From Paramarasmius palmivorus (taxonomy: Eukaryota; Basidiomycota; Agaricomycetes; Agaricales; Marasmiaceae): a stretch of DNA of 64,000 nucleotides. Below the pieces are notes generated by a model. That model was not told where the DNA came from, searched no databases, and was given only the letters and a program-made list of their open reading frames with translations. The position numbers and the translations under genes were made by a program. The stretch spans positions 744,001 to 808,000 of the forward strand of contig JAYKXP010000016.1 in the NCBI GenBank assembly GCA_037176845.1, in the 5' to 3' direction. This document shows positions 33,942-45,812 of the stretch, one piece after another. The first letter of the stretch is position 1. The number at the start of each line of letters is the position of its first letter.

Positions 33942-36900
33942 CTAAGACGATGTAGCTGGTGCATCGCCCGACGGTTCACCAGGTTTTGACCCAGAGGCAC
34001 TGGCCTGCTGTGACCGGGCAGGTGATCCTTGCGGTGGCTTTCGGATGACAACAAAAGACTTGCCAGGTGTAGTTGTCGAGGGTGGTGGAACATCTAGAGG
34101 CTCTAACGGTGTTTCCTCATCTTTGGGTCTAGAACCGTAGCCTTCACTGCTATGCGGCCTGTGTCTGCGTAACATGTACCAAGGCTTTTTCTTGGGCTGA
34201 TCGACAGACGAGCGGTCGTCATCGCTAGCGGCTGTACTGCGGCGGTAGGAACTTGGTGGAGGGGCGGAATCCAATCTGCCGGTCCTACCAGGCGCACCGG
34301 AAGTCCCTATGCTGTATTGCTGTCTGTGAGAAGGTCCAGCGAAAGAACCGGCATCCTCGATAATTGCTGTCTGGGATTTTGTTCGGACGTGGAACGGTGG
34401 CATAGCTCCTGGGGGTAGAGTACCACCGCTCCGGACTGCAGAATTTGAAGATACCGACGGTGGAGGCGATTCGTCATTATCAACAACAGGTGACCTGGGT
34501 AGTGTCGAAGAGCTCTGGTCTGCGAATGCTGGACCTCTGGGTCGTTCCAAAGAGGGGAAGGTAGTAGTCGACTGATTACCACCAGCAGTGATGGCGTAAG
34601 GGGAATCGATGTGTGCGCGTCCTCCACCGACACGAGAGAAACCAGAAGTCTTCTGAGGCTGCGTTTCCTTCACAGGTATGTAGCCCGAAGGCTGGGTCTG
34701 GAATGGCTGCCATGCTCCCATGATGAAACCCGTTTCGTCATCACTTTCCTCTCTGTACGGCCGCAAGGCGTGTTCAGGCTTCAAAACGGACGGTGGAGGT
34801 CCAGAATGAACGGAACCCTTCCGTGAATCACTGTCGAGAGCACCGGGCATCCTCGGAGGAATGTACGAAGACACGTCCGAGTGCGTGGAGCGTGCCCCGC
34901 TTTGTGAACCCTTATACTTGGCTTTGTCACGATCACCTCTGCGATGGCGACGATGTCTTCTTGAACCACAGCACCCTAACATTCCACAGGCCCCTAGCAA
35001 ACCGCTATCGACGACATGTCTGCTCCTGTCGAAGCTTATGCCGCCGAATATTCGTACGAGGGCTTCCAGGACCTTGACGACGAACATGAGCACAAGTGCC
35101 AAGTACACAAGAGCCAGGATGATGAGGATCCCATATGCCACCCATCCGGCAGGACCTTGACCAATTGATATCTGACGAGTTCAATGTAAGCCTATAGGAC
35201 ATTCAGAGCAGTGAAGAAACTCACGGCCGGACTTAGAATGACTAACAAAACTGCAATGACAATCCTTGCCACGCAGAACAAGAAGCTAATGAGACCCATA
35301 CTGGCACCAGTACCCCAAGGGAGCCAAACACTCGTCACAAGTGCTGACACTACCTCGACGACTAGAATGACAACTGCTTGTGCTGTTCCACTCTTCTGTC
35401 CGGCACCTACAACAATCCCGAAGGCGAGACTGCTGGCGAAGAACAGGCTGGCGAACATTTGAGAACCATGACGACAGTGATTGTAGAGCGGCCCAAGAGA
35501 CAGAAGGGTTCGCGTCTCGTCATATAGTTTATTGGTTGTAGTCAGCCGAACACGGACCACAAGGATGACTGGAATAAGGATGGAAAATACTGCGAAAGAT
35601 AAACCAGCCAGAGCGGTTGACGTGACAGACACGACAGATCGAGGTAACGTCATCTGATAGACGGAGAAGACAGTGATAGGGAGGTGGAAGAGTATAAGAA
35701 GTCGAACTAGATTCCCGTGTAGGACACTGCCGTGGAAAGAACTGAGGTCTGTCCTGACTCTCCACCACTTGCGCGCAGTTGGAGCGGATGCAGTAGTTGC
35801 GCCAGTAAGCGTAAATCGGGATGGTGGCCGTATAATTCCTGGAACATCACGACCGCTGAGGGATTTATTTTCGTCGAGATTTGGGTTGGGAACGCTGTCC
35901 AACATATCCCTGCTGGAGAACCCAGGGCTGCGCGTGCCAGATAATTTCATTGTAGTGGGCCCCGAATTGCTGCCGCTAATCATCCCACTGACGAATGACA
36001 CCATGTAATCGATGAACCAGATGATAAGAGAGAGTACGATAGTAGCGCCTGCGATGGCGAGGAACAGTATAAGACATATACTGAAAAGATCCTGTGGGCG
36101 TACTCCGATGGTATAGGCGAAAGAGGATATCCCAGTCGAAGCATTGGTAGGAAGGGTGAATATTAAGTTCGGGGCATCGGGGTTGATGTAGAGAGGTGAA
36201 TTAGAGTTCGAAAGCTGATCGGAAAACTCGGAAGGAGGACTGTAAGGTGCGGTGGAGAGTGGATCCCAGCGAGGCTGGTTGTCTTCGGTGAGCGTGACAT
36301 CTGAACCCAGGTTAGCCCAGATGATCATGATTCCAAAGACATGAATCGAAGACTCACTGTATGAAAGGGTAGACCACGCAGTCTGCGTCAATAACGGATC
36401 TAGAACCTCTGCGTGAGAAGAACGGAATTCCGTCGACATCAGGCCACTCACAAACAAAAGCGGGCCATTGAACCGCTACCATAGATAGAACAGCGCACCA
36501 TTGGGTGTGGAACATGATATCTCTCATGGAAGGTGTACCTAGACTCCAATGAGCGGCCATCCGCACAAAAAATAGAAGAACCTCACAAAAACGAAGTAAT
36601 GCTGGTGTCACCGCAAAACGTTCGCCACTGATGGCACTTGCAATAATAAAGCCTGCACTTTGAGCCCGTTCCCATAATCCCTTATCTGGCCGCGTAAGAC
36701 CACGATTCCATGCAGATACAATTCTAGCCAATCCCACTAGGACCCAATATGCAAGTGCAAGCGCGACTGTCGCCCAAAATATGGCCGAGGCGCTGCCATA
36801 CGGTTCTTCGCCATCAGGCTCTAACTGTGTGGTTAGAACATCCACGCAAATTAGCTGATTGCTGAACGGATCAACTGCGCTGAGTCGCGTGTTAAGGGTT

Positions 36901-37397
36901 GTTAACGCTCGTTCATCACCCCAAGGAATGGTAGATGAGAATGCAAAATCCCCGGCTGGAATCGGGCAATAAAGGCCGGTCGCATTATTTGGGTCCCCAA
37001 GAGGTGACGGGGGACGAAGCGTTTCGCAAAAACGGGAACTATTGGACCAAGTACCCAAGGTCAATATTGTAGTGGTCGTAAAAAGCGTTGCTACAGTGCC
37101 ACGAAGTCAGCATCAAATGCTGCAGCTCATATTCGCAGGTCACGCACCAAGGTTCCCTCCACCATCTTCCCGAGTATCCTGAATCGTTACTGGGGTGCTT
37201 CCGAGCACCGTCAAGTTAAGATGGGGTTCTGAGCCTCTCTGAATGATTTGGCCGTATATTGTGTTGACAGTGAGCTTTTGAGACACATTTCCGCGTTTGG
37301 CGTCAAAACAGTCGGTGAAAGGGAGAGTAGCTGGGTCAGAAAGAACGGGGCGAATGAAGAAGAGAATTAAAAGGAAAAGATGCAGAGCGAAGCTCAT
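33942..37397 (-). CDS. TRP/FLC-family membrane protein with ML-like ectodomain
   Basis: Five exons (37397-37148, 37090-36452, 36399-36358, 36300-35225, 35171-33942) give about 1078 residues. A signal peptide (SFALHLFLLILFFIRPVLS) leads into an ML-like domain with paired cysteines (FTDCFDA, RFCETL, GLYCPIP, LICVDV). This is followed by about nine membrane helices, among them ASAIFWATVALALAYWVLVG, SICLILFLAIAGATIVLSL and WVAYGILIILALVYLALVL. A disordered C-terminal tail of about 330 residues follows. This is the layout of fungal Pkd2/Flc (TRP-like) proteins, which act in calcium handling, cell-wall maintenance or flavin transport. The chosen start places the signal peptide at the N-terminus; an in-frame Met 22 codons upstream is less likely. 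Confidence 0.85.
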
Positions 37398-37744
37398 CGC
37401 TGGACGATGGCTGCGGTTCTGCGGTCGTCGAGGTCGTTCACGGTGAAGGAGAAGGAATTGCAAAATGAGGTACTACCGTTACATCATGATCACATTGGTC
37501 AAACTCCAACAGCCTTGGAAACAAACACATTGCAACAACTGTTAAAAAAGTCCTTTGTCTAATTTAGTACACTGTCGATACATGCATACGTGGTTCATTT
37601 GTTACAAGCAGTCCAATAGAAACGGTAGAAAGGAAAACGAGGGCTAAGGGACCCGCAATATTTCCCTCGCAGAGTTCTTTGACGGCACGGATAAGCAAAG
37701 ACAATAGAGTGAGCGATCCGTTGCCAGACCTTGAGGCCTAAGGC

Positions 37745-38917
37745 CTAAGCATACGCGAGGCCTGTAAAGGTCGCGACTGCTCCAACCAAGGCACCCCCAG
37801 CTACAGCCCTAAAGCCGCCACTTCCACGTCTATCCTTTCTCAAATTCGCTTCCCTCTCGTTCTTCCTCGTCTGGTAAACTTTCTCCACCTCCGTCTCATC
37901 CTGCCCGACGATAAGAATATTCTCCTCGGGATGCGCTTCATCAGCGGGGATCAACCGTGTGTACAACCCTTTCGGAGGCCGTATATCCTTCGCGTCAGCG
38001 TTACTGAGCTGGTACTGCTGGACAGTCACCAATCTGTTCAACTGATCCAAGAATGACTGACGCTCTTCCATGGACATTGTGCGTGACAGTGCTCTAGCTT
38101 TGGGCGTCGAGTCTGAATCCACAGATGTTGTAGAACCTTGGGACGACACGGATACTGCCACGGCAGACTTATCGTCAATCGCAGTACTGGCGTCTTCGAG
38201 TCGCAAGGAGGCCGTACTACTGTAGGGAGAAGGATCGTGGAACGAGCATGGCATAGGGATCCGCAGTTTCTTTTCCTTCGTAGTTTTCCCATTCGAGCTA
38301 ATCTGTTCCTCTCCTAATGACCTGTCCCAATGAACCGTTTTCCCGGGCTTCTGCCCTTCGACAGTTTCGTCATCGGTGTCTCCAAGGTTTGGAATGAGTA
38401 AATTCTTCACAACTTCTGCGGAGGCACTATCCAAAGACGCTAAATCGTCTGGCTTAGAAAGTGACGTCCTCGCAGCCCGCTCCGACCTTCGCCTCTCCCT
38501 AATCACTGCCTTCGTATCCTCAATCTCAAAATCTTCCTCTGGGGCTGGCCTAGCCGTCAAAGAACGTCTACCTGTGGACCTACGAGCCTTGGAGCGGTTG
38601 GCGGGAATGATGTCTGAATCGTCACTGGTATCGGTTTCCGTACGGTTGGTAGTGCCCGTGATGTCAGAACGAGAAATGACCATAGACTTGAGGGTCTCTG
38701 TGACGTTCGACACAGGCGTGGTATCCTCGTTCGTCTCGTCGTCGACGAAAGGACAACCTGAGCGTGGATGCCCGGCCCTCGGCCGCTGACATTTCGAACA
38801 ACGTGGTGCTTTCCGACTAGGCGATGGTGTTTCCTCTCCTGCTACCAACTTCGAGGCCTTCACTGGTGTGTTTTCCCGAGTGTTGGGTTTCGAGCCGGCA
38901 CGAGTGGTGGGAGCCAT
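37745..38917 (-). CDS. CCHC-like, tail-anchored protein of unknown function
   Basis: Single-exon gene of 390 residues. The N-terminus is basic and Ser/Thr-rich (MAPTTRAGSKPNTRENTP). A compact motif C40-X2-C43-X6-H50-X4-C55 (CSKCQRPRAGHPRSGC) resembles a zinc knuckle that occurs in many basidiomycete proteins of unknown role. The middle is acidic and disordered with repeated Arg-rich patches (IRERRRSERAAR). Near the C-terminus a folded-looking stretch (QLNRLVTVQQYQLSNADAK, GLYTRLIPADEAHPEENILI) leads into charged residues and a last hydrophobic helix (FRAVAGGALVGAVATFTGLA) that ends the protein, as in tail-anchored membrane proteins. No known function; metal binding and membrane insertion are predictions. 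Confidence 0.75.
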   Translation of the reverse strand: MAPTTRAGSKPNTRENTPVKASKLVAGEETPSPSRKAPRCSKCQRPRAGHPRSGCPFVDDETNEDTTPVSNVTETLKSMVISRSDITGTTNRTETDTSDDSDIIPANRSKARRSTGRRSLTARPAPEEDFEIEDTKAVIRERRRSERAARTSLSKPDDLASLDSASAEVVKNLLIPNLGDTDDETVEGQKPGKTVHWDRSLGEEQISSNGKTTKEKKLRIPMPCSFHDPSPYSSTASLRLEDASTAIDDKSAVAVSVSSQGSTTSVDSDSTPKARALSRTMSMEERQSFLDQLNRLVTVQQYQLSNADAKDIRPPKGLYTRLIPADEAHPEENILIVGQDETEVEKVYQTRKNEREANLRKDRRGSGGFRAVAGGALVGAVATFTGLAYA

Positions 38918-41900
38918 GACTGTAGAGTGGATAGCGCGTCGAGAAGCTGGACGTTAGTGTCGTTTAGAGGGTGATAGAGGAATGAAGTGAAAAACAAAGC
39001 CCTGAGAAAGGGTGTCGTTCGAACGCTATAAGAGCAAAAAAGAACAATGGGTTACGATGACAATGACTTGAATGAGATCCTTTTGTGGACGAAAGACAAA
39101 AAATAGCAGTCGTCAAAGACTAGATTCTGACCGCAATTAGCAATTGGCTTCACTACTAGATGACCAGTTCTGCAAGATGATGAGCACTTGGAATTGTGTG
39201 AGGAATCCTCACTGAGGATCGTGGTGGTTGATGTCAAAGTTTGACCAAGTTTCGACGGGCGCCTGATCGGCCTGACCTTCATAGCCCTCGAGTAACTTAC
39301 TAGTAGCAGCGAATTAGCACTGATTTTCTATCGGAATAACTCTTATGTACAAGGATTTTATGGATAGCAGGTATACATATACAATCAAGCAGCTTCAAGC
39401 TTCAAGACCAAGAATCCAAAGACGGCTTTGACCGAGGTTCGCTTTTGGACTGGAACTTGAAGCTCAATGTTGGCAACCACATACGTATTATCTTACAGAA
39501 CGCAAACGTTCCTGGCCTAGATGTTGTCTACCTCCCACGTCCTGTAGATCCATACCACGGATGTCATGCGCGTCGAATTCTGTGCAGAAAAATGTCCATA
39601 TTGTAACTGTTGTTGATTCCATGCTTCTTTCGACCTGGGTCCAAGGTGTTCTGTGGTACCAAAACATTACATCGAGCTGAGATCTTTGCAAAAATTGACG
39701 TGTTGCACGTTATGGATCTGAATCTCTTCAGAAGTTCAACAAGTCGGTGCCGTAGATTGATGGGACGAGGAAGCAGCGGTTTATGTATGGAGAGATCTCA
39801 TGTTCCTTGCTTCGCTGAGGATGGCCGTTGGTGACAGTAATGCCAAGAGAAACCACAGAGCGAGCCACACGGAATGGGGAGGATTGGGAAGGTCCTTCGA
39901 GCTTCAAATTTCAAGAACCCTTCTGAAGGATGTTGCAGGGTGAGATAGATCACGACAAGCTCAAATGCGAAACGCACCCTTGCATCCGGTATCTGACTTG
40001 AGTCTTCTCCTCCATTTCCTAGTACATTGGCGATACAGTACTTGCCAGACGCGTTGTGGAGTCGTGGTTCTGAGGATAGCCAGTTCGGCAAAATCCGGCC
40101 TACGACGGGTCACCAGTCACCCGTAACCCATGGGCCAACATCTCTCCTGGCGAATTACCATCCCGTCCTCAGAAGAGTTTCTACTAAGGGCCTAGCGACG
40201 ATTTCTCAATGCACTCATGACTATCCTTCTCGCCGTAGAGTCAAGGCGTAGGTCCCAAATAGGTCCAAACTCAGGCTTTTCTTGTTTCGAAATCTCACCA
40301 AGGTGGTTATCGGACGTTGACGTTGAGGCTCCGGCGGAGGATGACAGGTAGGGTCGCAGAATCCTAGATGTATTACAATCCACTTATTCAACTTAAAGAA
40401 AATCGACGAACAATCATGATTCGCAAGTCATGAATGCCCCATTCGTCGCGGAAGTCATGACCCTGCAAAGTCATCCCCACCGCCGAATGTATAGCTCCCG
40501 CTCTTGGACGTCGCTTGTACATACATAGAACTTCAATAGTATGTGCAGGGACGCAGGCTCAGAGTTTCCTCCGATATCTGTCCGAAATTTCCTTAGCTGA
40601 TCAGCTTTTCTACTTTAGAACACATTTTATCGCGTAGATGCATTCTATGCGCTGAACCATCAAGTAACCTGCTCCCGGTATTATGGTGTGCTTTGTATGT
40701 ATACATACCACCTACTCGAGTATGTACCTCGATCGTTTTCAATAATGGTTGGCTGACAAGAATCTCCTCGGAACCTATGCAAGGAGCGACCTTACGCCGG
40801 GACTCTCTCACTGGACCACTGACCTGAATTGTCTGGGCTCTGGCCCCTTCTATCTCAACCTGACCAGCCGACATGCGCAGGGATGGAAAGGAGACCCCTA
40901 TTGCTTGTCGTCTTATATCCTAGGCAATACTTGGTTTGCAGCGGAATAGATCATCTTGGCAGTCTATTCCAACGGTTCTTCCCAACTTGTCTACCGCAGT
41001 TGAAAGCTTTTTGAAGACTTCACGAACCACAGGAACGAGGACCCGAGGCACCCTCGATTTCTCGGGAGCATGACCAGCGTACCCAAACTGTCCCTGGTTG
41101 AACTCGAAATGAGGCAGGTCTACAACATCTAGCCATCTGGATGTAAATGTGTAAGAACGTTAGAATTCATTCGAGAGAGCCATATGCTGATATTCTTGAA
41201 AACAGGACAGCCACATGCCCAGATGCATGGAAAAGGGTCCCTTTCCTTACCGCTGGAAACACTGAAAACGGCTGGGCGCCAAATGTTAGAGCCCTTCTCC
41301 CGGAAACCAGTCGGGTCTGGTCAAACAGCTGCTATTTCAAACGAAAAATGCCTTTCGTTACAGTTGTCACTTAGGAGTATCGACTTTGATTTTAGGTTTT
41401 GAGGGTGTACTGCACAGGAACATTGAGAAGACCTATAATTGTAAGTTTGGCTCAGTTCACTGTTTCGATACCAGATGAGAGTTTACGGTTCCCTCCACTA
41501 GTTTTCATCGAATATACCCTTACCTACCCCTAAATCAAAGCTGTTATGTACGAACAACACAAGAATGAAGCATAACAGCATGGATTCCATCGGGTATGTG
41601 GGCATACCGCTCCAGCTTCCAAGTTAGCTCATGAAAAACATGTGAAAGACAAGCGCTAGTATTATGATATCCCGCTGCGACCGACTGGCTTACTGTCCAT
41701 CTGCGGGCATTATCCCGACGTCTCCACGCGGGCCATTAATCCAATGTAGCATGTGTCGGTTCTGGAAAAGGTTTTCTTCTTCAACCGGAGCTTGCATTGC
41801 TGTTGACGCTTCACCTACTGCGGTGACCGCACTAATCGCATTCCGGTCTGCCCACGTACGTTGGAAGCAGCCACATGAACGTTACGACAGACATACTTGG

Positions 41901-44740
41901 TCCTGCGGAGACCTAAACTGTGAAATGCTACAATCGAGACTCGGGACTCCGGTGCGTCCAAGTCCGATTCACTTTTGCCTTACGCAGATTAGAGCGAAAT
42001 CAGGCGTAGGTGGATAGCACCCTGAAAGGTCGTTCTGTCCTTTTTGGCATTAGAGCATACGCCATAACCAAGTAACCCCAATGACTACAGCTATACATCT
42101 TGAATATCTACAAGTAATGCGATCTACTCTTCGATTGAGTCGAACCGCCCTTGAGTATAGAATACCGATGCTCCGGTCAATGTCACGAAGAGATGAGTAA
42201 TTGTCGATGGGGTTGGAGTCGCCTAGCACGTCGTCACAGGAACACTAATCTGGACAGGATCCACTATCGCTGAAGTCGACCCTGAAGGGGCCTTATGAAC
42301 GACGTGTTGTTCAGGTCCTTCGGCGTATCACTCGTGAAATTCAGTTACAGCGTTGACGAGAGCTGTCCATGCCGAAACTCCACTGGGTGGTGAACTACGA
42401 TAGAATCATCTGTGAAGGGCGGCATGAAGCTTTACTTGACGGTGACCATGGGAATGAAACTGAATCTCATTCAAAGAATTCCTGTCTATAGATTTCGGGC
42501 TCGGACCGAGGTGAGCGCTGTAGATGGTGCTGTAGAATGAACCTTCAGCGTTCCGACACCTCACAAGATGCATAGTGCACTCACACAAGGCCAAATACAG
42601 GCCTCCAATGGTCTTCATATCGTGTCTTTTGATGGTACAGTGCGATCGAAGTCAGCTCGCCCTGTCGGGTACTTGGTAGCCAGCGAGGTAATGGAAGGGC
42701 TGGCTCACCGAAAACACAAGAAAATGTAGGACGCCTAGGCGGAGTGGATACAAATGCGTCAAGTATCACTGTCTCCCGCTGTGTTGGATTCAATTGCAAC
42801 GATACGCCACCTTGACGTACTGGAAAGGTTGAATGTTCCCAACCCGCCGTTTACTGCGGGGTGAAGCTGTCTTCTCCCAACTAGAAAAGGAACTGTGAAT
42901 CGCGATTATCGATACCTGAGCTCGTGTGTTTTGAGGGTCTCTACTCGGCTCGTAACATTTACATGTCCAAATATGCCTGCCCGAATTGATCTGGAGCCTG
43001 GCAATGAATCAGGAAACCGTGTTATGATATAATGCGAGGTTTCACAACTCACTCTACCGTTTTCAGAAGTCACTGTCAATAACACAGGCGAATTGCGAAT
43101 CCGATGAGCCGAATCTGTCTCGACGTTGTCCGTGTTTAACCGCAGAGCTCAAGCCCTGGAACCGAACTTAGAAACGAAGCCATGGGTAGTCGCCGTTTAC
43201 AGGCTTGTCAGACAGCATCGGGATACGCGCGAACTTCGATTCCGTGTCAACAATTCGATACATGTACGATTCAAACAACATCACGACATTGAATTAACGG
43301 GAACCCTCCGATTCTACATCGCAAAGTATCGTGTCGGGTATGTTTGTATACCGTCGCTGCTTGCCATTTGGAACATATCCAAACATGCCACTCGTGAGAG
43401 AGAACCAGAGAAATGGAAGATCTGTTCCGCTTCGGTGGCGATAGTGATAACGGGATGCCGAAGAGGTACCAGAGGGTACCAGTTGTATTGGATGAGTCGA
43501 AACTTGACAGGGCTTCTTCAGCTTCAAGGTACCTCCTCCAGTTTTGTGCATCGCGGAATCGAGGAGTGCTGTCTAACTGCTGAGTTGGCATAAACACGCA
43601 CAGTCCAGTATGCTCCCATTAACCACTATCACACCATTGAATAGATGGAGTATCAAGGGTCGAGCACAAGCATTTCTGGTGTACGATAAGGCCCGAACAT
43701 ACGGTAGCAATGACGACCACAAACTGCAGGGAGTAGGTAAATCGTCATCTCGGAGTGTCATAGCGGTCAGGACAGACCCTGACAGACGCAGCCACTGATG
43801 GAGGATCAGCGAAATACTATTGAGCCATGCGGGAAAGAGACGGGTCGAAGGTCGAGCATATGGTCGTTGTGGGAGATGTCAACGTCCTAGTGCCATGAAG
43901 ACAGGCAGGGATAACCCTGGCATTTGACCACCGAGGAACGTTCGAATGGCGATGGAGCGAAAAAGGGAACATATAGACGGTGTTGTAAGCTACCAAACGG
44001 CTCTAAAGGAAATCGGTCAGGTCCCCGCCAAATTCCAATATGGGGTGAGTAGTTACTGACCAATTTAGATCACCGAGATTTACTATCATGTGAATGAAGC
44101 CCATGAGGTTAGAGTGGTCAACTTGCTCGATGAACCAAAAAGAGTGCCTGAACGAGTACGCTCACGGTGCTAGAAAGCGCCAGACGGTTAGTTAGATCAT
44201 ACTGTCGAGTGCCACCAAGTGAACATGCACCAGCGAGAGGCTGAAAACTTGACAATGAGGAAACAGAGCGTGACCCAAGAGTAAAGACGTTATCTGCCTT
44301 CATTTTCATGAAGGCACTGTCCAATAGTGTCGAAATAGCCGATACATAGACCTGAAATTGAACATCCCAAGTTCGAATGATGCATTAATGACAATGCTTC
44401 AAGACAATGCGCCAGAAAATCGCGAGGAGATATGACCTTGTGGATAATCTGCCGGCCTAAAAACTACAATGTGGATCTCCATGCTGCGACTCACTTTGGC
44501 AGAATTTCAGGACGAGGAATGTTGTGCCACTGGGCACCACTGAAACAGTAACTGACTGATTTTAAGTTGTTGGCTTAGGTCGAAATTGTAAGGTCTACAT
44601 ACCGATATTTCGTGCTATCAGAGTCCGGTAGGGTGGTTTGCAGGTGGTGGTCATGGTCAGAAAGCACGTGAAGAAGGAGCAGCGCGCTTGGACACCTCTT
44701 TGTTCGCTTCACATTACATCTTTCACCACTACATACAGCG
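38918..44740. other. Gene desert, no supported gene
   Basis: Nearly 6 kb without a gene model. The longest open frame (43126-43593, plus, 155 codons) shows no domain and overlaps an equally open antisense frame. A minus-strand hydrophobic fragment near 44150-44330 (LSSTVSVLVQALFLVHR) recalls a helix of DUF6534 proteins but has no partner exons. A palindromic 16-mer GGACGCCTAGGCGGAG at 42729-42744 recurs at 45876-45891. Decayed duplicated or mobile DNA is possible. Confidence 0.4.
42729..42744. repeat. 16-bp palindromic repeat, copy 1
   Basis: GGACGCCTAGGCGGAG, with a GCCTAGGC palindromic core, identical to 45876-45891. Too short to call an element end; no matching target-site duplication was found. 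Confidence 0.3.
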
Positions 44741-45812
44741 ATGTCCTCTTCTATCCCATTCCCAGAACCTCTGGATACCCAGCCTAATATACACGACGAA
44801 CAGCAACATTCTTCGATCACTAATTTTCCCAATCTTTCCGTGATCTCAATGCACACAAGCTCTCTTGAAATCTGCCAGTCGGTTTACGGAGAAACATCAT
44901 CTTCGCATGATGCTATTGAACGGTTCTATGAGCCAAATGCTGGTGCGTCTGTCGCTCTCTTTACCGCCTCAAGATGCTAATCAAACTTTCTGGACAGTGT
45001 AAGTGGAACTGTCAAGCTTCTCTTTCTAGTCAAGAATTGAAATCAACCTCAGCTACGAAAACCCAATCATAACAACTACATCCCGTGCAATGCTTGCAGA
45101 CATATACCGGTTATCGCGAAGATTTAACAGCGTTGATATACCTCGTCCTATTGCTGTGATTTATACCTTGTTCGGCTTAGAACTTCCAACATATATCAAC
45201 AAACCCCTTCTACACGCCCTCAAAGCATGGTCAGATATCGGAGACATCAGCGAAACCGAGGGTTTTGGTGAGTCAACTGATAGTAACATGGTGTTCACCG
45301 ACAGTCTAATAGCCCTCGGCCTTCTAGATGGACACCGCAAGACGATCGTCGAACATACGCTGAATGTCCTGGTACTCCCAAGATGGCATACTGACAGTAT
45401 GAGAAGCAAATATTTTGCACAATCAGCCGACTCTTTGCTTTCGGCACCCTCGCATCCAACCCATCCTGCATTACCTATTCCGGGTACTTCTCTTACCGTG
45501 CCCTCTCCTCTACACTTCCAGCTCCATATCATCACGCGGCTTTCGTTCAATGAGCAGGGTCGTATAACGCATCACCGAGATTTCTGGGATATTAAGGATG
45601 TCATGCGCTTGATTCCAGGTGTACCGCTTGCGCAATGGATCGGCACTAGGGTCGCTGCCCTTGTACTTACGTATATCGCTCGTTCTTGGATAACGAGTGA
45701 TGGCCTTTCATCCTCGGAACCCCAAATTGCGCGTTCAGATGACGAAGACATTGAGCAAGGGATATCTCCAACAATAGTGACCAGTGGCATATGGAGCGCA
45801 ACCGGTGGTTGA
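44741..45812 (+). CDS. Conserved NTF2-like-fold protein of basidiomycetes
   Basis: Best model: exons 44741-44942, 44998 (one nucleotide), 45053-45267 and 45328-45812, coding 300 residues. Landmarks are the N-terminal EICQSVYG and IERFYEPNA, then VYENPIITTTSRAMLADIYR, DIPRPIAVIYTLFGLELP, HRKTIVEHTLNVLVLPRWH, HFQLHIITRLSFNEQGRITH, HHRDFWDIKDVMRLIPG and LAQWIGTRVAA. The RFYE...YENP and HRDFWD pieces fit a SnoaL/NTF2-like fold seen in conserved fungal and C6orf136-type proteins of unknown function. Intron 45268-45327 is 60 nt and in frame, so it is invisible in a plain reading frame. The junction between EPNA and YENP needs either a one-nucleotide exon or a weak GTCTGT donor at 44947. Confidence 0.8.

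Noticed and set aside
43126..43593. 155-codon plus-strand open frame
   Set aside because: An antisense frame is equally open, no domain is recognised, and the length is in the range reached by chance several times in this window.
42400..44350. A third DUF6534 gene on the minus strand
   Set aside because: Only one helix-like fragment near 44150-44330 resembles the family; no matching exons with usable splice phases were found.
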